Part shown: positions 1 through 11,450 of the stretch, piece by piece | Layout: every line of letters begins with the position of its first letter | Numbering within the stretch: position 1 is the stretch's first letter | Origin: Micropterus salmoides | Lineage: Eukaryota > Chordata > Actinopteri > Centrarchiformes > Centrarchidae | Assembly (NCBI RefSeq): GCF_014851395.1 | Contig: NW_024041262.1 | Coordinates: forward strand, 18,567,379 to 18,631,378 | Direction of reading: 5' to 3' | DNA: 64,000 nucleotides | Notes under the pieces: generated by a model | Told to the model about the DNA's origin: nothing | Database searches by the model: none | Seen by the model: only the letters and a program-made list of their open reading frames with translations | Position numbers and translations under genes: made by a program

Positions 1-905
1 TTTTAGATTTTAAGACCCTGCGGAAACCACTTGACAGGTGCGGTTATCAGAGCAGCTCCTTTAATCTGGAGGTCTCAGTGTTTGATTGTCTGAGTCACAG
101 AAAGTGACGGTGAATCTCAGGAGGAAAATATTCTGGCAGTAGAAGTATGGTGTCGGTAAGTCAGGTAATAAATGCTTCAGCTTCTCCAGAACAACAAGTC
201 TGTTCCCAAATGGCAGGAAGCCAACAGAATGTCTTTGTTAAATTTATAGAAAGTAACAAGCAGCTGTATTTTATTCCAGCCTACCTGTCTAGCTGAGAGA
301 CGACGTGTTCAGCTCTGCAGACTGAACATTCATGGTGTGCCATTTTTGGGTCACACATAGTGACTGGTCAATCACAAGGTTTCCCTGCCCTAAAGCCTCC
401 CCTGCTTTCTGGTCTATTTTCCTCTAAATGGGACCATAATTTACTAAATCATGCTGTGTTGAACACTTGAAACTAGTGACTGAGACCATATATGATCCAG
501 TAGAGTCACCCCAGTGCTGGCTGTTAGAATGCAGGTTGGAGGCTTCACTGTTCAAACCTGGAGGTTCCTGCTTGTTTCACAAATCAGACACATTATCTCA
601 AATTTCCATATGGTTTTGAAATAGACCAATCAACGAACAATATGCTGATTCAAGTTATCCTCGCTACGTACTGAGGCGCTCTCCTTGTTGGGTGGAAGTG
701 AGGCGAGGAGGTGGAGCCTTTCAGCGGGACTTGGGAGGCTTGTGTCTGAGAGTCCTCGTACTCCTCCGCCAGGGTGAACAGGTTGCTGAGCCTGCAGGAG
801 GAGGAGGAACTGGTCAGCCGCTGCAGTAATGTCACCCGTCAGTGTGTGCGTGCCCCCCTTCATCTTGGGGACCTCGTCACAGCTGACCTGAACGTGCTGC
901 AGAGC
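1..905. repeat. Left arm of a large inverted duplication
   Basis: The reverse complement of this stretch matches roughly 6120-7275, with indels and many substitutions. Shared landmarks are the block around 43-77 (matching 7187-7220), the block around 240-300 (matching 6905-6965) and the ints3-like exon near 665-791 (matching 6233-6389). The similarity runs to base 1, so the arm continues outside the window. Its outer end includes the terminal sequence of the hAT-like element that begins at 7243. Divergence is clear, so the duplication is not recent. Confidence 0.8.
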
Positions 906-1580
906 CGAAGGATCGGGGTCTGAGTGAAGACTGGCAGAGACAGACACAAATCAGCTATCAATCCCTCCTAAAGCAATCAATAAGCCTGTGTGTACTGACA
1001 GCGGTTCTTGGTGTTGCTCAGGCTGTCCATGAGCTCCAGGATCTGTTCCAGGGTGAGCTGAGCCAGTTTACTGCTGGAACTGTGAAGATGGACACTACCG
1101 CTGGTCAACAGGTACCAAGAGACCGTCCTCACATTTGGACACCTAGTGTCTCAGGATGCTGGTGGTGAACTGGTCCTCGGGTGACAGGGATGACCATCTA
1201 CACCATCTCCTCGCTGGGCCTGGGACACAGAATGACGTTAACAGGGGACCTGGGAGTCTCCAAGATGAGTGCCCAGGTGTGTTCCTGTTGTATTTCTCTC
1301 TGCAGAGCAGCAGCCAGGACAAGGCCTCTGGGTGTTCTAGGAACACAGATCAGACTGGAGGACAGGGACCCTTTCCTGGACACTCACCTTTATATTTAAG
1401 GTGCTGCAGGATGGGGATGTCTCCAGGGGGATGCTGTGAGACAGTGGACACGCAAAGAAGAAGATGTGAGGACAGGTGTCCTCTGAGTGCGTGTCTCACT
1501 GAGGATGTTGAGCACAGATTCCTTCCTGAACGTCAGGCTCCCCATCACCATGTGATGCATCAGCTCCTGCAGCTACAACA
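650..1580 (-). pseudogene. ints3-like pseudogene fragment (3' part of gene), copy 1
   Basis: Read on the minus strand, short islands in order match the C-terminal part of Integrator complex subunit 3 as I remember it. They are a HEAT-like stretch near 1571-1495 with FRKESVLNIL, EHPEALSWLLL near 1345-1290, SEEMV near 1215, PEDQFTTSILRH near 1180-1143, SSSKLAQLTLEQILE near 1080-1030, ALQHVQ near 905 and LAEEYEDSQ near 770. The islands keep introns: acceptor-like CAG ends are visible at 792-797 and 931-935. It is therefore a genomic duplicate and not a retrocopy. Damage is heavy. A TAG stop follows SEEMV, frame changes fall between islands (one just before ALQHVQ), and the donor after the ALQHVQ exon is GG instead of GT. 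INTS3 acts in the Integrator complex and in the SOSS DNA-repair complex; this copy cannot encode it. The gene identity is recalled and was not searched. Confidence 0.72.
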
Positions 1581-1685
1581 GAGAGACCTGCTAACTGAAC
1601 ATAACCTGGATCAGAACCAGCAGAACTGGACTGAAGGTTCTGCAGAGGTGAGTCCTGATCAGCTGTTACCTATGTGGAGTCGATG

Positions 1686-2330
1686 ACAGCCAGTCATGTT
1701 GAGCAGCTAAATGCTCCGCAGCGTCTCATCTGGGAACTAAACAGAGATAGAAACATTCAGATCTGGATCTGTGTGTCAGTGTAGATGGAGGGGGTGAGGT
1801 AGCAGAGCAGCCAGACGTTGTCCTCCTGACACGCCTTCAGCGTGAGTGATGTTTAGAAAGAATAAAAACTCAGTCCATCATTCCTCTTCTGCTGTTATTC
1901 ACTTCCTGCAGGTAATGTTACCAGGTAGAAGGAGTGGCTGGTTTGTCTCAGCCAGCAGCTGAGTTTACAACAATGTTGTAAATTTCAAGGGTGCAGACAG
2001 ACAGCTTTCCATTTGGGTGATTGCCAAGTTAACATTAGCTGTGCTAGTAACATAGCCTACAGGATGACAGTCTGAGGACAGATGATTTACCTTACAGACA
2101 GGTGTATTGATCGAGTATTGTCTTTTTACTCAGGACTACTGCAAGTATGTGCAATAAAACCTTCTTAATGAGCGTAGGTGTCGACAACTCCAATAGTTTC
2201 ATGTGAACTTAACTTCAGTCTCCACCGCGGCATCTCGCTCTGCTGGGCGGTGCGTGTAGGAGCTGACAGAGCAGCAGAGGCTGCAGCCTGATGATAGACA
2301 GTCCTGGGCCTGTTTAATACCCTGTTTTGG
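1686..2330. repeat. Degenerate dispersed-repeat sequence
   Basis: This stretch has no coding potential beyond chance. The block at 1690-1740 (AGCAGCTAAATGCTCC) resembles pieces near 49240-49330 and 59236-59300, and the block near 2220-2310 is GC-rich and looks like part of a transposon. I cannot define the boundaries. Confidence 0.4.
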
Positions 2331-3720
2331 TGCCATCATTACAAACATTAGCTTTCTTATTCATTGCGTCTCAAGATAAATCAGATTAGACGCTTGAGAC
2401 ATAACATTAAATTATAGCACCCACTGGTCTTGATAAGCTCGGACCTTATTGGATCACAAGTGAAAATATCCAGAAAAGTTACATTTCTGTGTCTTTAAAA
2501 CATAACCTACTGCTTATGGAGAAACTCAGGGGAGCAGACAGGGAGAGAGGTGGGGAAAGCTGGTGTGTTTGCAGTGGAGTCAGTTTGCTGCATTCCTGTC
2601 ATGCTAATATTAGCAATCGTTAGCCAACGTCAGCTAGCGTGACACATCAGTGGCTGAAACCTTTCCAGACAGTCATCCCTTATTTTTTATCAGGGGCTAC
2701 TCCTTGTTACATGCGCTGTAAGTGAAAGTTTGGTTTGCAGTGAGAGACCAGACTTAAAGGTGTGTGAGTGAGTACAGGGAGAAGTCGAGGCAGGTGCAAA
2801 GCAGGTACATTTAGAAATAAAAATGTCTGGGGTGTAAATGGGGTGGGAACAAAAAAAAAGGTTACAGCATAGTATTGTGATATTTGCCATGGCAATACTG
2901 TATCGATACATGGATGCCAAGTATCGATATTTTGTTATATAAATTGAAGATAGGATTTTTAACTTTTTGGTACTAGAATAATAAAATCTATTGCTTTTTT
3001 AGTCCACTAGAACTTAACAGGACCATATAGAGGACTGAAAAAGTGAACAGAAATGTATTTTTAGATAGAAGTTTGACTTTAAGGACCTAATTGAAATTTG
3101 GAAAAAAGGTAATTGCAATATATGTCAATATATTTAAAAGTGCAATCAAATTGAATCGCAAATAAATGATAATATCGTATCATGGGACCTCTGGTGATTC
3201 CCACCCCTAGGTGTAAAATGTAAATTTTACAATATGGAATTCCACATGATTACCACATCTGTGAATAACAAGCAGAGTAAGGAATGTTCAGTTTTTATTT
3301 AAATTTAAATGACCTTTAAAAACTGAACATTATCATATTTATGAAGGGAGGATTTATTGCAGAAATGTTGGTTTACACTGCAGTAAATTTAGCTAGATGT
3401 ACCAAATACCCAAACTGAAAACTGAATAGCAACCCAATGAAGGAATAGTCAAATATTTGGGTCCAGCCCTACTCCACTGGCTTCCAAATCTCTTCTATTG
3501 TCATGTTTAAGGTTATAGTTAGCTTCTGTTTCTCACCCATTGTTTGAATCACTGTGTTTGTTTAAATTTGACTTGTCTTTTAGTAGTTGCAGCTGGATGG
3601 ATTTGATGTTATTGCTATCAGTATTATTATTTTAGAATTACATTGATAGAACTGGTAGACTTTATGGCTTGATGTGCTGTAAAAATATTTGGATAATAAT
3701 TATCTTGATTGTAAATCTAT
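2331..3720. other. Intergenic, AT-rich, with a degenerate hAT-like fragment
   Basis: No gene is visible. Positions about 2875-3211 look like the minus-strand end of a hAT-like element: they end in GGTGATTCCCACCCCTA after an ATATCG-rich body. The remainder is AT-rich and unremarkable. Confidence 0.4.
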
Positions 3721-3920
3721 ATTTATTCATTTAGCTGACGCTTTTATCCAAAGCAACTTACAATTGCTATATATGTCAACAGTCGCACTCCTCTGGAGCA
3801 ACTAGGGGTTAAGTGTCTTGCTCAGGGACACAATGGTGGATGGGTCACAGTGGGGAATTGAACCCCGGTCACTCACACCAAAGGTAGGCATCTCATCCAT
3901 TGCACCATCACCACCTCTAG
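3721..3920 (+). repeat. Dispersed teleost repeat with TTTATCCAAAGC core, copy 1
   Basis: It begins with CTGACGCTTTTATCCAAAGC, continues through TTAAGTGTCTTGCTCAGGGAC and ends in a block with CATCCATTGCACCATCACCACC. The same layout recurs at 35508-35700 (plus) and 51490-51660 (minus). Shorter or longer relatives lie at 14022-14372, 35282-35330 and 6054-6083. This is a family common in fish genomes, and I do not assign a formal name. Confidence 0.75.
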
Positions 3921-4057
3921 GAACAACTCAAGGTACACAAAGAGATACCATCTGACCCCTGTGGCCTCACAGTGAGAGGATGACTGACATCTTCAAAACC
4001 TGCAATTTAAGTACTCAGTGTACTCACAGAAATGTCAATATCAACGACAAGTAATAT

Positions 4058-4891
4058 TATGGCTGTCCCTGACTAAGGATTTACATAGTCGAATCAGAAT
4101 CGGTAAGTCCTGCCTATAGTCGACTGATAGTCAAATCATGTGTGTTTCTGTGCGCAGTGATTGCCAGCCGGGGGAGGGGGGCTACACAGGGTAGCTCCGC
4201 TTTAATCTTGAGAAGCTGCAGAGCTGCAGTCTCTATTCATTCAACTTACACTGTAAATTTCCAGTTAAACTGAGTTTATTGTTAACCCTTTTCACTCTGT
4301 CTCAACTGCCATTCACCGGTCTTGTGCAGAATTGCGTGCATTCCGTGCTGCCGACAACTGCGTGCACGTCGCGGTTCCTCGCGGGTCTATTTCTAAGTAG
4401 CCGGCTATTTAAAATTAAAAACGATAAAATATTCTAGGTATGATTCATCAACGGTGATAAATTATCCGAAAGTCCTGCGAGATGCGGACAACTTGGCCAC
4501 CAGTGAAGCTGGGGCTCAGTCTCTTCAGCAAGTGTTCCTCCACTGGTATTACACACGTACACGCTACGTCTACACATGCGCACTGACGACCCAGGGTTAG
4601 GGTTACAATTTTGGATTTATTTACGGAATTTAAAAACATTTATTGAAAGTTTTATTCTTTTTACCTGGTTATTTACAGCATTAAACGTTTAAATGTATAT
4701 TGTAATAGGCTGTATAATAACTTATTGGGAGAAAACTGGTAGTTCTATGTAAAAAACAGACGTTGAGCTCCCCCATAATGCCAAAATGGCATGATCTTAG
4801 TTTCGCTGCAAAGCTTCCACTGTGAGATAGACAGTCGAATCAGGCCCCGCCCATCGAAGCATCGTACCTTCGACTATTTGGGGTCAGCCCT
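4058..4891. mobile_element. Non-autonomous hAT-like DNA transposon with target-site duplication
   Basis: The left end reads TATGGCTGTCCCTGACTAAGG. The right end is its imperfect inverted partner: its reverse complement is AGGGCTGACCCCAAATAGTCG, and both ends carry ATAGTCGAA. The element is flanked by AAGTAATAT at 4049-4057 and again at 4892-4900, consistent with the 8-bp duplication made by hAT transposases. No transposase reading frame is present, so it was moved in trans. The intact flanking duplication suggests no rearrangement since insertion. Confidence 0.8.
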
Positions 4892-4900
4892 AAGTAATAT

Positions 4901-5300
4901 GAAATGTAAATATAATGTGCAACAGAAAACCAACTCGAATGCCTCTTCCAGCAACTGATAGGTTTAAAGAGATGAAAGGATAGGTTTGTGTCTTCATGTG
5001 TACAGTGAAAAGGTTATTGTTGGCTATCAGCATCCCCTTCATAGACATGGCCAAATTGTTAGAAATTAGGGACAAATCTACTCTTCTCCTTTCATGAAAA
5101 AATGTTTCCCAAACCTCCCAAACCTGGGTTTGGATTCTGTGTGTATTTATATTAGTAGCATTGTCTTTGAACAGGGTGTACTTTTAGAAAAAAATGAGTA
5201 TGTGTACCCAATGTGTAACAAAGAAGAAACAGACATCAGAACATGGCTGGCAAGTGACCCTAGAGGGCACAGGCATGTGTCCACTAATGAGGACAATAGG
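4901..5300. other. Short intergenic stretch
   Basis: I see nothing beyond chance open frames. It separates two DNA transposons. Confidence 0.4.
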
Positions 5301-5303
5301 TCT

Positions 5304-5888
5304 AAGGCCCCATCCACACTACTCCTTTTTAGTTTACAAACGGAGAATTAAAACGAATACTATCTCCGTCCACACCAGCGTTTCCACTGCGTTGTTTTGG
5401 AGTTAATCTCCGACTACATCAAAACGATTGAAAATGCGCAGCTAGGACCCGTACAGGTGCACTGGGCATGCGCGTACCAGTGTAAACATGAAGCAGATGG
5501 TTTATTCCGTAGTTACAGAAGATTTGGCGAAAGAATAAATAAATACAGACTAAGCATCAGACCAGTTTTTTTTTGTTGTTGTTGCATGGATCAGTAACGA
5601 GCTGGGACTGTTACTGAATGTAACACGGGAGTGTGGCGGCAGAAAACAGACAGTTGTTGTAAGTAAACGGCGACCTGCACAGTACAAGTGTAGGCAGATG
5701 AGTGTTATTTGCACGGTACAGAATATTTAAATAAAAATATGATGTCAAAAACCCGGTCAGCAGCATCGTGTTTCTGCTTTGCAAGACCCAATCAGAGTGC
5801 CCAGCGTGAGGGGCTGTGTCATCGTTTCTAAAGTCCTCCGTTTTGGCCCGTTTTCTTCACGAAAACGCAGTAGTGTGGACAGGCCTAA
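5304..5888. mobile_element. MITE-like DNA transposon with GGCC...CCACACTA inverted ends
   Basis: The left end AGGCCCCATCCACACTACT pairs with the right end, whose reverse complement is AGGCCTGTCCACACTACTG. The body contains a GTTTTGGAG block and a GCATGCGCG block that reappear in inverse orientation at about 41790-42035, so the family has at least two members here. No transposase is present and no clear target-site duplication is visible. Confidence 0.7.
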
Positions 5889-6109
5889 GTTGAGCAGAAT
5901 GAAGTATATGGTGCATGGATCTCAAAACTCCCCCAAAATTCCCCATATGAGGACTCAGGATTTTAGGAGGCTAAGTTTAGTTGTAGCTAAATAAGGCTTA
6001 AGCAGTCTAGTTAAAATTTGCGACCTCTGACATATATAGCTATTGTAAGTATCTTTGAATAAAAGCATCAGCTAAATGTAAATTTAACTCATGTACAAAC
6101 TCCTGAAAG

Positions 6110-6400
6110 CACTTCTGAACTGGCCGTTCAGGCCAGCTGAGACGAGGTCCACAAGATGAGGTACGCACGCACTCACACAAACACTGACGGGATCACTGCG
6201 GCGGCTGATGATATCACTTCCTCCTCCTGCAGGTTCAGCGACCTGTTCGCCCTGGCGGAGGAGTACAAGGATTGGCAGACCAAGCCTCCCAAGTCCCGCC
6301 GTAAGGCTCCAGCCTCCTCGCCTCATCCCTGGAAAGGTGCTGCTCCGCCCACCAACAACGAGGAGGAGAGCTCCTCCAGCAGCGCCTCGGTACGCAGCCC
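6110..6400 (+). pseudogene. ints3-like pseudogene fragment, copy 2
   Basis: This holds two exons of the same ints3-like 3' region on the plus strand. The first (about 6120-6155) would read Q-A-S-stop-D-E-V-H-K-M-R, with a TGA where copy 1 has TGT for Cys, and it ends at a good donor (GTACGC). The second (6233-6389) is intact: acceptor CTGCAG, an open frame starting FSDLFALAEEYKDWQ, then KPPKSRRKAP, then an acidic/serine block ending SSSSAS at a GT donor. No further exon follows, because the sequence passes straight into repeat. It is better preserved than copy 1 in this exon but truncated upstream. Confidence 0.7.
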
Positions 6401-7275
6401 CACCTAAACCTGCTCCTCTGTGTGAGGACAACTTGAATCTGCGTCTTGTTCTTTGATTGGTCTGTTTCAAAACTACAACGGAAAATTTGATATTTAATGT
6501 GTTTGAAACCAGGAAGCAGCTTTGTGTCTTCACCAAGCAGAAACCTCCAGGTTTGAAAAGTGAAGCCTCAAACCTGCATTCTCTCTGACAGCCAGCACTG
6601 GGGCGACTTCACTGGGTCCTATAGAAGTCTATGAGAAAATGTGGCTACTTCTCAGCTGATTGATTACCTCAGTAAACACTTTCCTAATGAGTTTATGGTG
6701 TCAGTCGCCAGTCTTCTTCAACACAGCATGATGTTCATTTAGTAAATTATGGTCCCATTTAGAGGAAAAGAGACCAGAAAGCAGGGGAGGCTTTAGGGCG
6801 GGGCTACCTTGTGATTGACAAGTCGCTATGTTTGACCCAAATATGGTACCCCATGGATGTTCAGTCTGCGTTCAGGACGGAGCTAAACACCTCTTCTCTC
6901 ACCTCTCAGCTGGACAGGTAGGCTGGAATAAAATACAGCTGCTTGTTACTTTCTATAAATTTAACTAAAAGACGTTCTGTTAGCTTCCTGCTTGCTTCCA
7001 GTCTGAAGGGGAGATGTTTGTTTACCTGCTTCACTTCTCCAGCTGTTTGGGAACAGATTTTGTTGGTCTGGAGAAGCTGAAGCATTTATTACCTGACACA
7101 CCGACACCATACTTTTACTGCCAGAATATTTTCCTCCTCTGAGATTCACTGTCACTTTCTGTCACTCAGACAATCAAACACTCTGAGACCTCCAGATTAA
7201 AGGAGCTGCTCTGATAACAGCACCTGTCAGGTAGACGTCCTGCAGGGTTTCCCGCGGGGTCTTAAAAAGTTTAAA
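6122..7275. repeat. Right arm of the inverted duplication
   Basis: This is the inverted partner of 1-905. It contains the ints3-like exons, then a block (about 6540-7235) that looks like a dispersed fish repeat, then the beginning of the hAT-like element at 7243. The spacer between the arms is about 5.2 kb. Confidence 0.8.
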
Positions 7276-8649
7276 ATTTCAAAATCAAGGCCTTAGAAAG
7301 TCTTAAATTCTCTGAAGTTTGTGTTCTAGGTCTCAAGAATGTTTTTTCCTCCTGTGGTGGTGTAGTTCTTTCTGTCGTTAGTCCAAATCGGTCCAAATAA
7401 TTCGCTGTATTACGACTACAAAGACTAACAGGCAGCTTTCATGTTATTGCCGCCAAGTGTCTTTGGGATTTTACCACAGATATAAAACGGATTTGTTCTT
7501 CAGCTATGGGGAAGTGCAACCTTATAAGTTCTTGGATGGAGAAAGAGATCTTAGGGCTTAAAACGAGTCTCTAGCAACGTATTTGATGCCTACTGTCGCT
7601 GCTTAATGAATGAGCACTACTATTAAAATTTCACACGATCGTTAATGATTTTCAGTAAACTACAGTAACACTCATGGCTGTCTCTCTCTACTCATTCTTC
7701 AAATGACAAGCGAATGTGAGAGAGAGAGAGCGGCAGAAAATGACTGTGAAAGTTAGCAGATGAAAAATCAACATGAACTTGTCAGGTTACAGCTCTGTCC
7801 TCTACTGAACATCTTGTAAATTAAATTAAAAAGAAAGGACGGTGTTGACTACGGAGGAGCTGAGGTTAGTAACGTTAAAGCAAATTAGGGATTCAAACTA
7901 ACGTTAGTCCTTTTAAACTAATGAGGAGATTATTCTTTTGGGTTTTGATGTAGAAATGAAATGCTTGTAATTATACAGAAGGGAGGTGGTTCTCATGTTG
8001 GCTATTTATATTCTACAAATGTAAAAAGCAGTCAATTAAGACACAAAGGCAAACATGAATAATCCTATCTGTAATGATTCTGAGGTCATGAACAGTGTTT
8101 TCCTGCCATTATAAGGTGGTGCAGCTCAAAACTGCTTGGTGCTGCGCCATGAATATAAAATCATTGTGGAGAGCATCAAAATTAACCAAATGAATTTTCA
8201 CAGATCTAATGGTTAGAATTCAACCCCAGTAGACGTATTTAGCAAGTTTAGCTTTTGGGGTATAATTTATTCCAAATCTGCTCTAGATTCACAGATGTGG
8301 TTATACCAATGTTCCAAAAGTTTGTGGAATTGCATTTTTTTTTTTCCCACTGGTGATCCATTTTTTACATCAGCAAGTGCACCGCATGCCAGCTTGTTAG
8401 TTATGTAGCTTATCAATGTCATTGTTCACATCCTCCGATGGCAATTGTGTAAACATCACTCAACCCTAATTTGAATACATTGATTTACTCTGCAAGTAAT
8501 TTTGTGACTACATTTCCTTTGTGCGTTTCTTTTTTTTAAGTTGTGATATAGGTTTTAATTCATTCATATATTCATATTTCATTCATAATGGTCTTAAAAA
8601 GGTCTTAAAAAGTCTTAAATTTGACCAGGTGAAACCTGCAGAAACCCTG
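7243..8649. mobile_element. hAT-like non-autonomous element with CAGGGTTTC inverted ends
   Basis: The left end reads CAGGGTTTCCCGCGGGGTCTT. The right end, reverse-complemented, reads CAGGGTTTCTGCAGGTTTC and then runs into AAGACTTTTTAAGACC. About 1.4 kb of AT-rich sequence lies between, with no transposase frame. No target-site duplication is visible. The left end is also present, inverted, at the very start of the window, so it was carried by the inverted duplication. Confidence 0.65.
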
Positions 8650-9420
8650 ATATTGTTCCATCTACCTTACTTAACAATTTGCATAGTGTGGAACTTATTT
8701 TAAAAATCTTTATTTGCTTATGATTCCATAAAACTACACATTTAAAGCTCCCTTTTATGTTATTTAAGTAAAAGTGCTGCTGATGGAATAAAATTATGCA
8801 TAGTGGCTTTTTCCACAAAACACAGTAAAGTAATTAGTAAAAGGAAATTTTATTTAGCTCAAGAGATTCCAGTTATTATCACTTAACACCAAAAAATCTC
8901 ATTAAGAATCTGGAAATAGAGAATGTTCAACATTATTGCAAAAAAGAATAAAAACAAATTCATTATCAAAATTGTTGCTGGTTAATTATCTGATCAAGCA
9001 GTCAATTATAGCTTTATGTAAGATGTGCCTTATTCTGTTAAATGTAGAAATGACGGAAGATGTTGTGAGAAGATGATACTAATAAAGAGAACTGGAATTG
9101 TAATAACTGAGTTGTATTTGTATTTTTGAAGACTACTACCTGAAAATGGGTATTTTGTAAATTTTAAGTTTACCAGTAGTAATTTTGTTGAGTGAGTTTC
9201 CCTTAGTATTTGAGTCTAGCACAATTAATTTTTTGAGTAGATTTCCCTCAGAGTATAAGTTTTGAACAGTTACGTTTATTGAGTAAAGAATAAGTGGAAT
9301 TTATTCGAGGACAGAGTATGTAGTATTCTGTACAGATTGTAAAGCCTGGTGAGGGAAATTGGGATTTATGATATTGGGCTTTAAAAATAAAATTTACTTG
9401 ACTGTATAAAACATGAATGT
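8650..9420. other. AT-rich intergenic stretch
   Basis: No gene or clearly bounded repeat is recognised. Confidence 0.4.
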
Positions 9421-9424
9421 AGTC

Positions 9425-9790
9425 TTGGTGAAGTCACCCGTAGCTTTCTGAAGAGCGATTGTGAAGCTCACTGTGGAGGCTCCAGCTGTCGCCATCTTGG
9501 GAGTGCCTGACTCCGGCTAAGAAATGGCCAAAGAAGTGGAGTGTGGGTGGTCACTCACAGCGGCCATTCCCTTATTTATGCATAACCAGAAACCAAAACC
9601 ATTTTTTGCACCAAGCTGTAAACATGTTTATTTCTGCTGTAAAGTTAGGCATTTTAACATGGGGGTCTATGGGGAGTGACTTGCTTTTGAAGCCAGACTT
9701 CCCTGGCCATGGAGCTGCAGTTTTTATGCACTTCCGCGTTGGCTTCATTTTTTGGGGCCTGGAGTTTGCCGCTTGGTGAAACGATGTTGA
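9425..9790. repeat. Dispersed fish repeat (GCCATCTTGG / TGGCTTCATTTTT type)
   Basis: The sequence has the look of a widespread teleost repeat: GTGAAGCTCACTGTGGAGGC, GCCATCTTGGGAG and a second half with TTGGCTTCATTTTTTGGGGC. The short open frames on both strands here are by-products of this GC-balanced repeat. Confidence 0.45.
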
Positions 9791-10980
9791 GGTACTTTTT
9801 CTTGAAGTCTTCCTTGATCTGCTGTGGCTTGGATTGCACCTCATTTGTATGTTGTCATTTGTATCAAAAATGTCTGCCAAAATTAATAAATGCAAATAGA
9901 TTTGGTCACTAACCAAACTATTGGACTAATAAAAATGTTGACATGATGATGGCACTTGATGAAAAGTTACAGGATCACCCAAGTTCTTACAGTTCATCCT
10001 GAAGGGAACATAAATATCTGTACTAAATTTCAAAAAAACTAAAATTTCGACCTTATGTTGGCACTGGAGGTAAAGTCAAGGGATCACCAAAGTCATTAGT
10101 ATTCATCATAGTCATAGTAATAGCTGTAGGAGCTATTTCAGTCTTGCGGTGGACCAACTAACCGACGTTGCCATCTATAGATGGATTTATGGACATCACT
10201 AAAATTAATGAACAGATTTCATGGGGTTTGGTTGATGGACAGGTTTTCAAATTCCTACTATTAGAGGACGATCTTCAAACAAAATGATCCATATATCTGT
10301 CCACTTCATACATGCATATGTACATTTCTACTACTCTTCATTTTACAGAATAACTTTCAAATAAAACTGGAATGCCTTGCAAAGAAAGGCATTTTGATAG
10401 TTTTTATACACTGCATTGACACCACACACCCACTCACTTACACAACCCCTGTCTAATCTGTCACTCTATCATAATTTGATCATAATCCCTAATCATAATC
10501 AAATAGTATCTTAAAGGTGTTCTCAATCTGGAGTGGGATTATGGGATTGCAGAGCATGTGTGTTAGAGTGTGAATGAGTGATCCAAATATATTATGGTGC
10601 TGTTTTTTTTTATGTTTGTGTTTGTGTGTGATCGGGGAGGGGCAAAAGGGGTGAATTTAATTTGATGATAGTGGGGTACAGAGTGAGCCCTCTCACTGAT
10701 TCACCCACTGAATGCGCTTTAAGCCTGATATTACAAAACAATAGACACTGACCCATTAAAATGTGTTTGGGGCGCCCCTCCTCACTTCAACTTTAATCTC
10801 TTTCACTTTAATTTGTTTCTGTAAGTATATGACATATAACATTTACCAAAATGGCATTTCTTTTTTAGTGGCGTGGCTGTAAGGATGGCAGCATTGGATC
10901 TATTCTTTGGAAAACGTTGGTGATCTTGTCACTTTTCCTTCAGCGCCACCAGCAGGTCAGATGTGTCCCGTATCCAGTAA
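9791..10980. other. Intergenic, no gene seen
   Basis: AT-rich sequence with isolated CATAATC-type direct repeats near 10470-10502. No coding exon is supported. Confidence 0.4.
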
Positions 10981-10983
10981 AGC

Positions 10984-11450
10984 AGTTAGTGTTGGAAAAA
11001 GTATTCAGTTATTTTACTTGTACAATGTAAAAATCCTCTGTGACGAAGTAAGAGTCCTGCATTTCAAATTATACTTAAGTAAAAGTACACAAGTGTTGTC
11101 AGCAAAATGGACTTAACTTTAAAAGTAAAATTACTCATTAAGCAAAGTGGCCCCTTTCAAAGTGTTACATTATGTAGACCCCAAAAGATGGTATTTTTTG
11201 TGTACAAGAGAATAACTTTTGCAAATGGAATATGGATCTTGTGACTATTTATCTATAATAATGCATCTTATTTGATATGTTGATTGTAATTGTTTATTGT
11301 AAAATCTAAATGTATCTGAGAAATAAATGTCATGAAGTAAAAAATGCACTATATCCCTTTTTTATTATATATAATCAAGTAAAAGTATAGTTCATAATTG
11401 TACTGAAGTACAATATTTAAGTAATAGTAAAGTACATTCCACCACTGATG
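10984..11450. mobile_element. MITE with AGTGTTGGAA-type ends
   Basis: The left end is GTTAGTGTTGGAAAAAGTA and the right end is GTACATTCCACCACTGATG; these are imperfect inverted repeats. The interior repeats ACTTAAGTAAAAGTAC-like motifs. The same family appears at 20362-20993 and, in fragments, at 21055-21345. No coding capacity. Confidence 0.7.

Noticed and set aside
1156..1686. 176-codon plus-strand frame
   Set aside because: It lies antisense to the ints3-like islands, which explain the open sequence. The plus-strand product has no recognisable domain.
9543..9916. Overlapping frames on both strands
   Set aside because: They lie in a dispersed repeat with no protein family resemblance.
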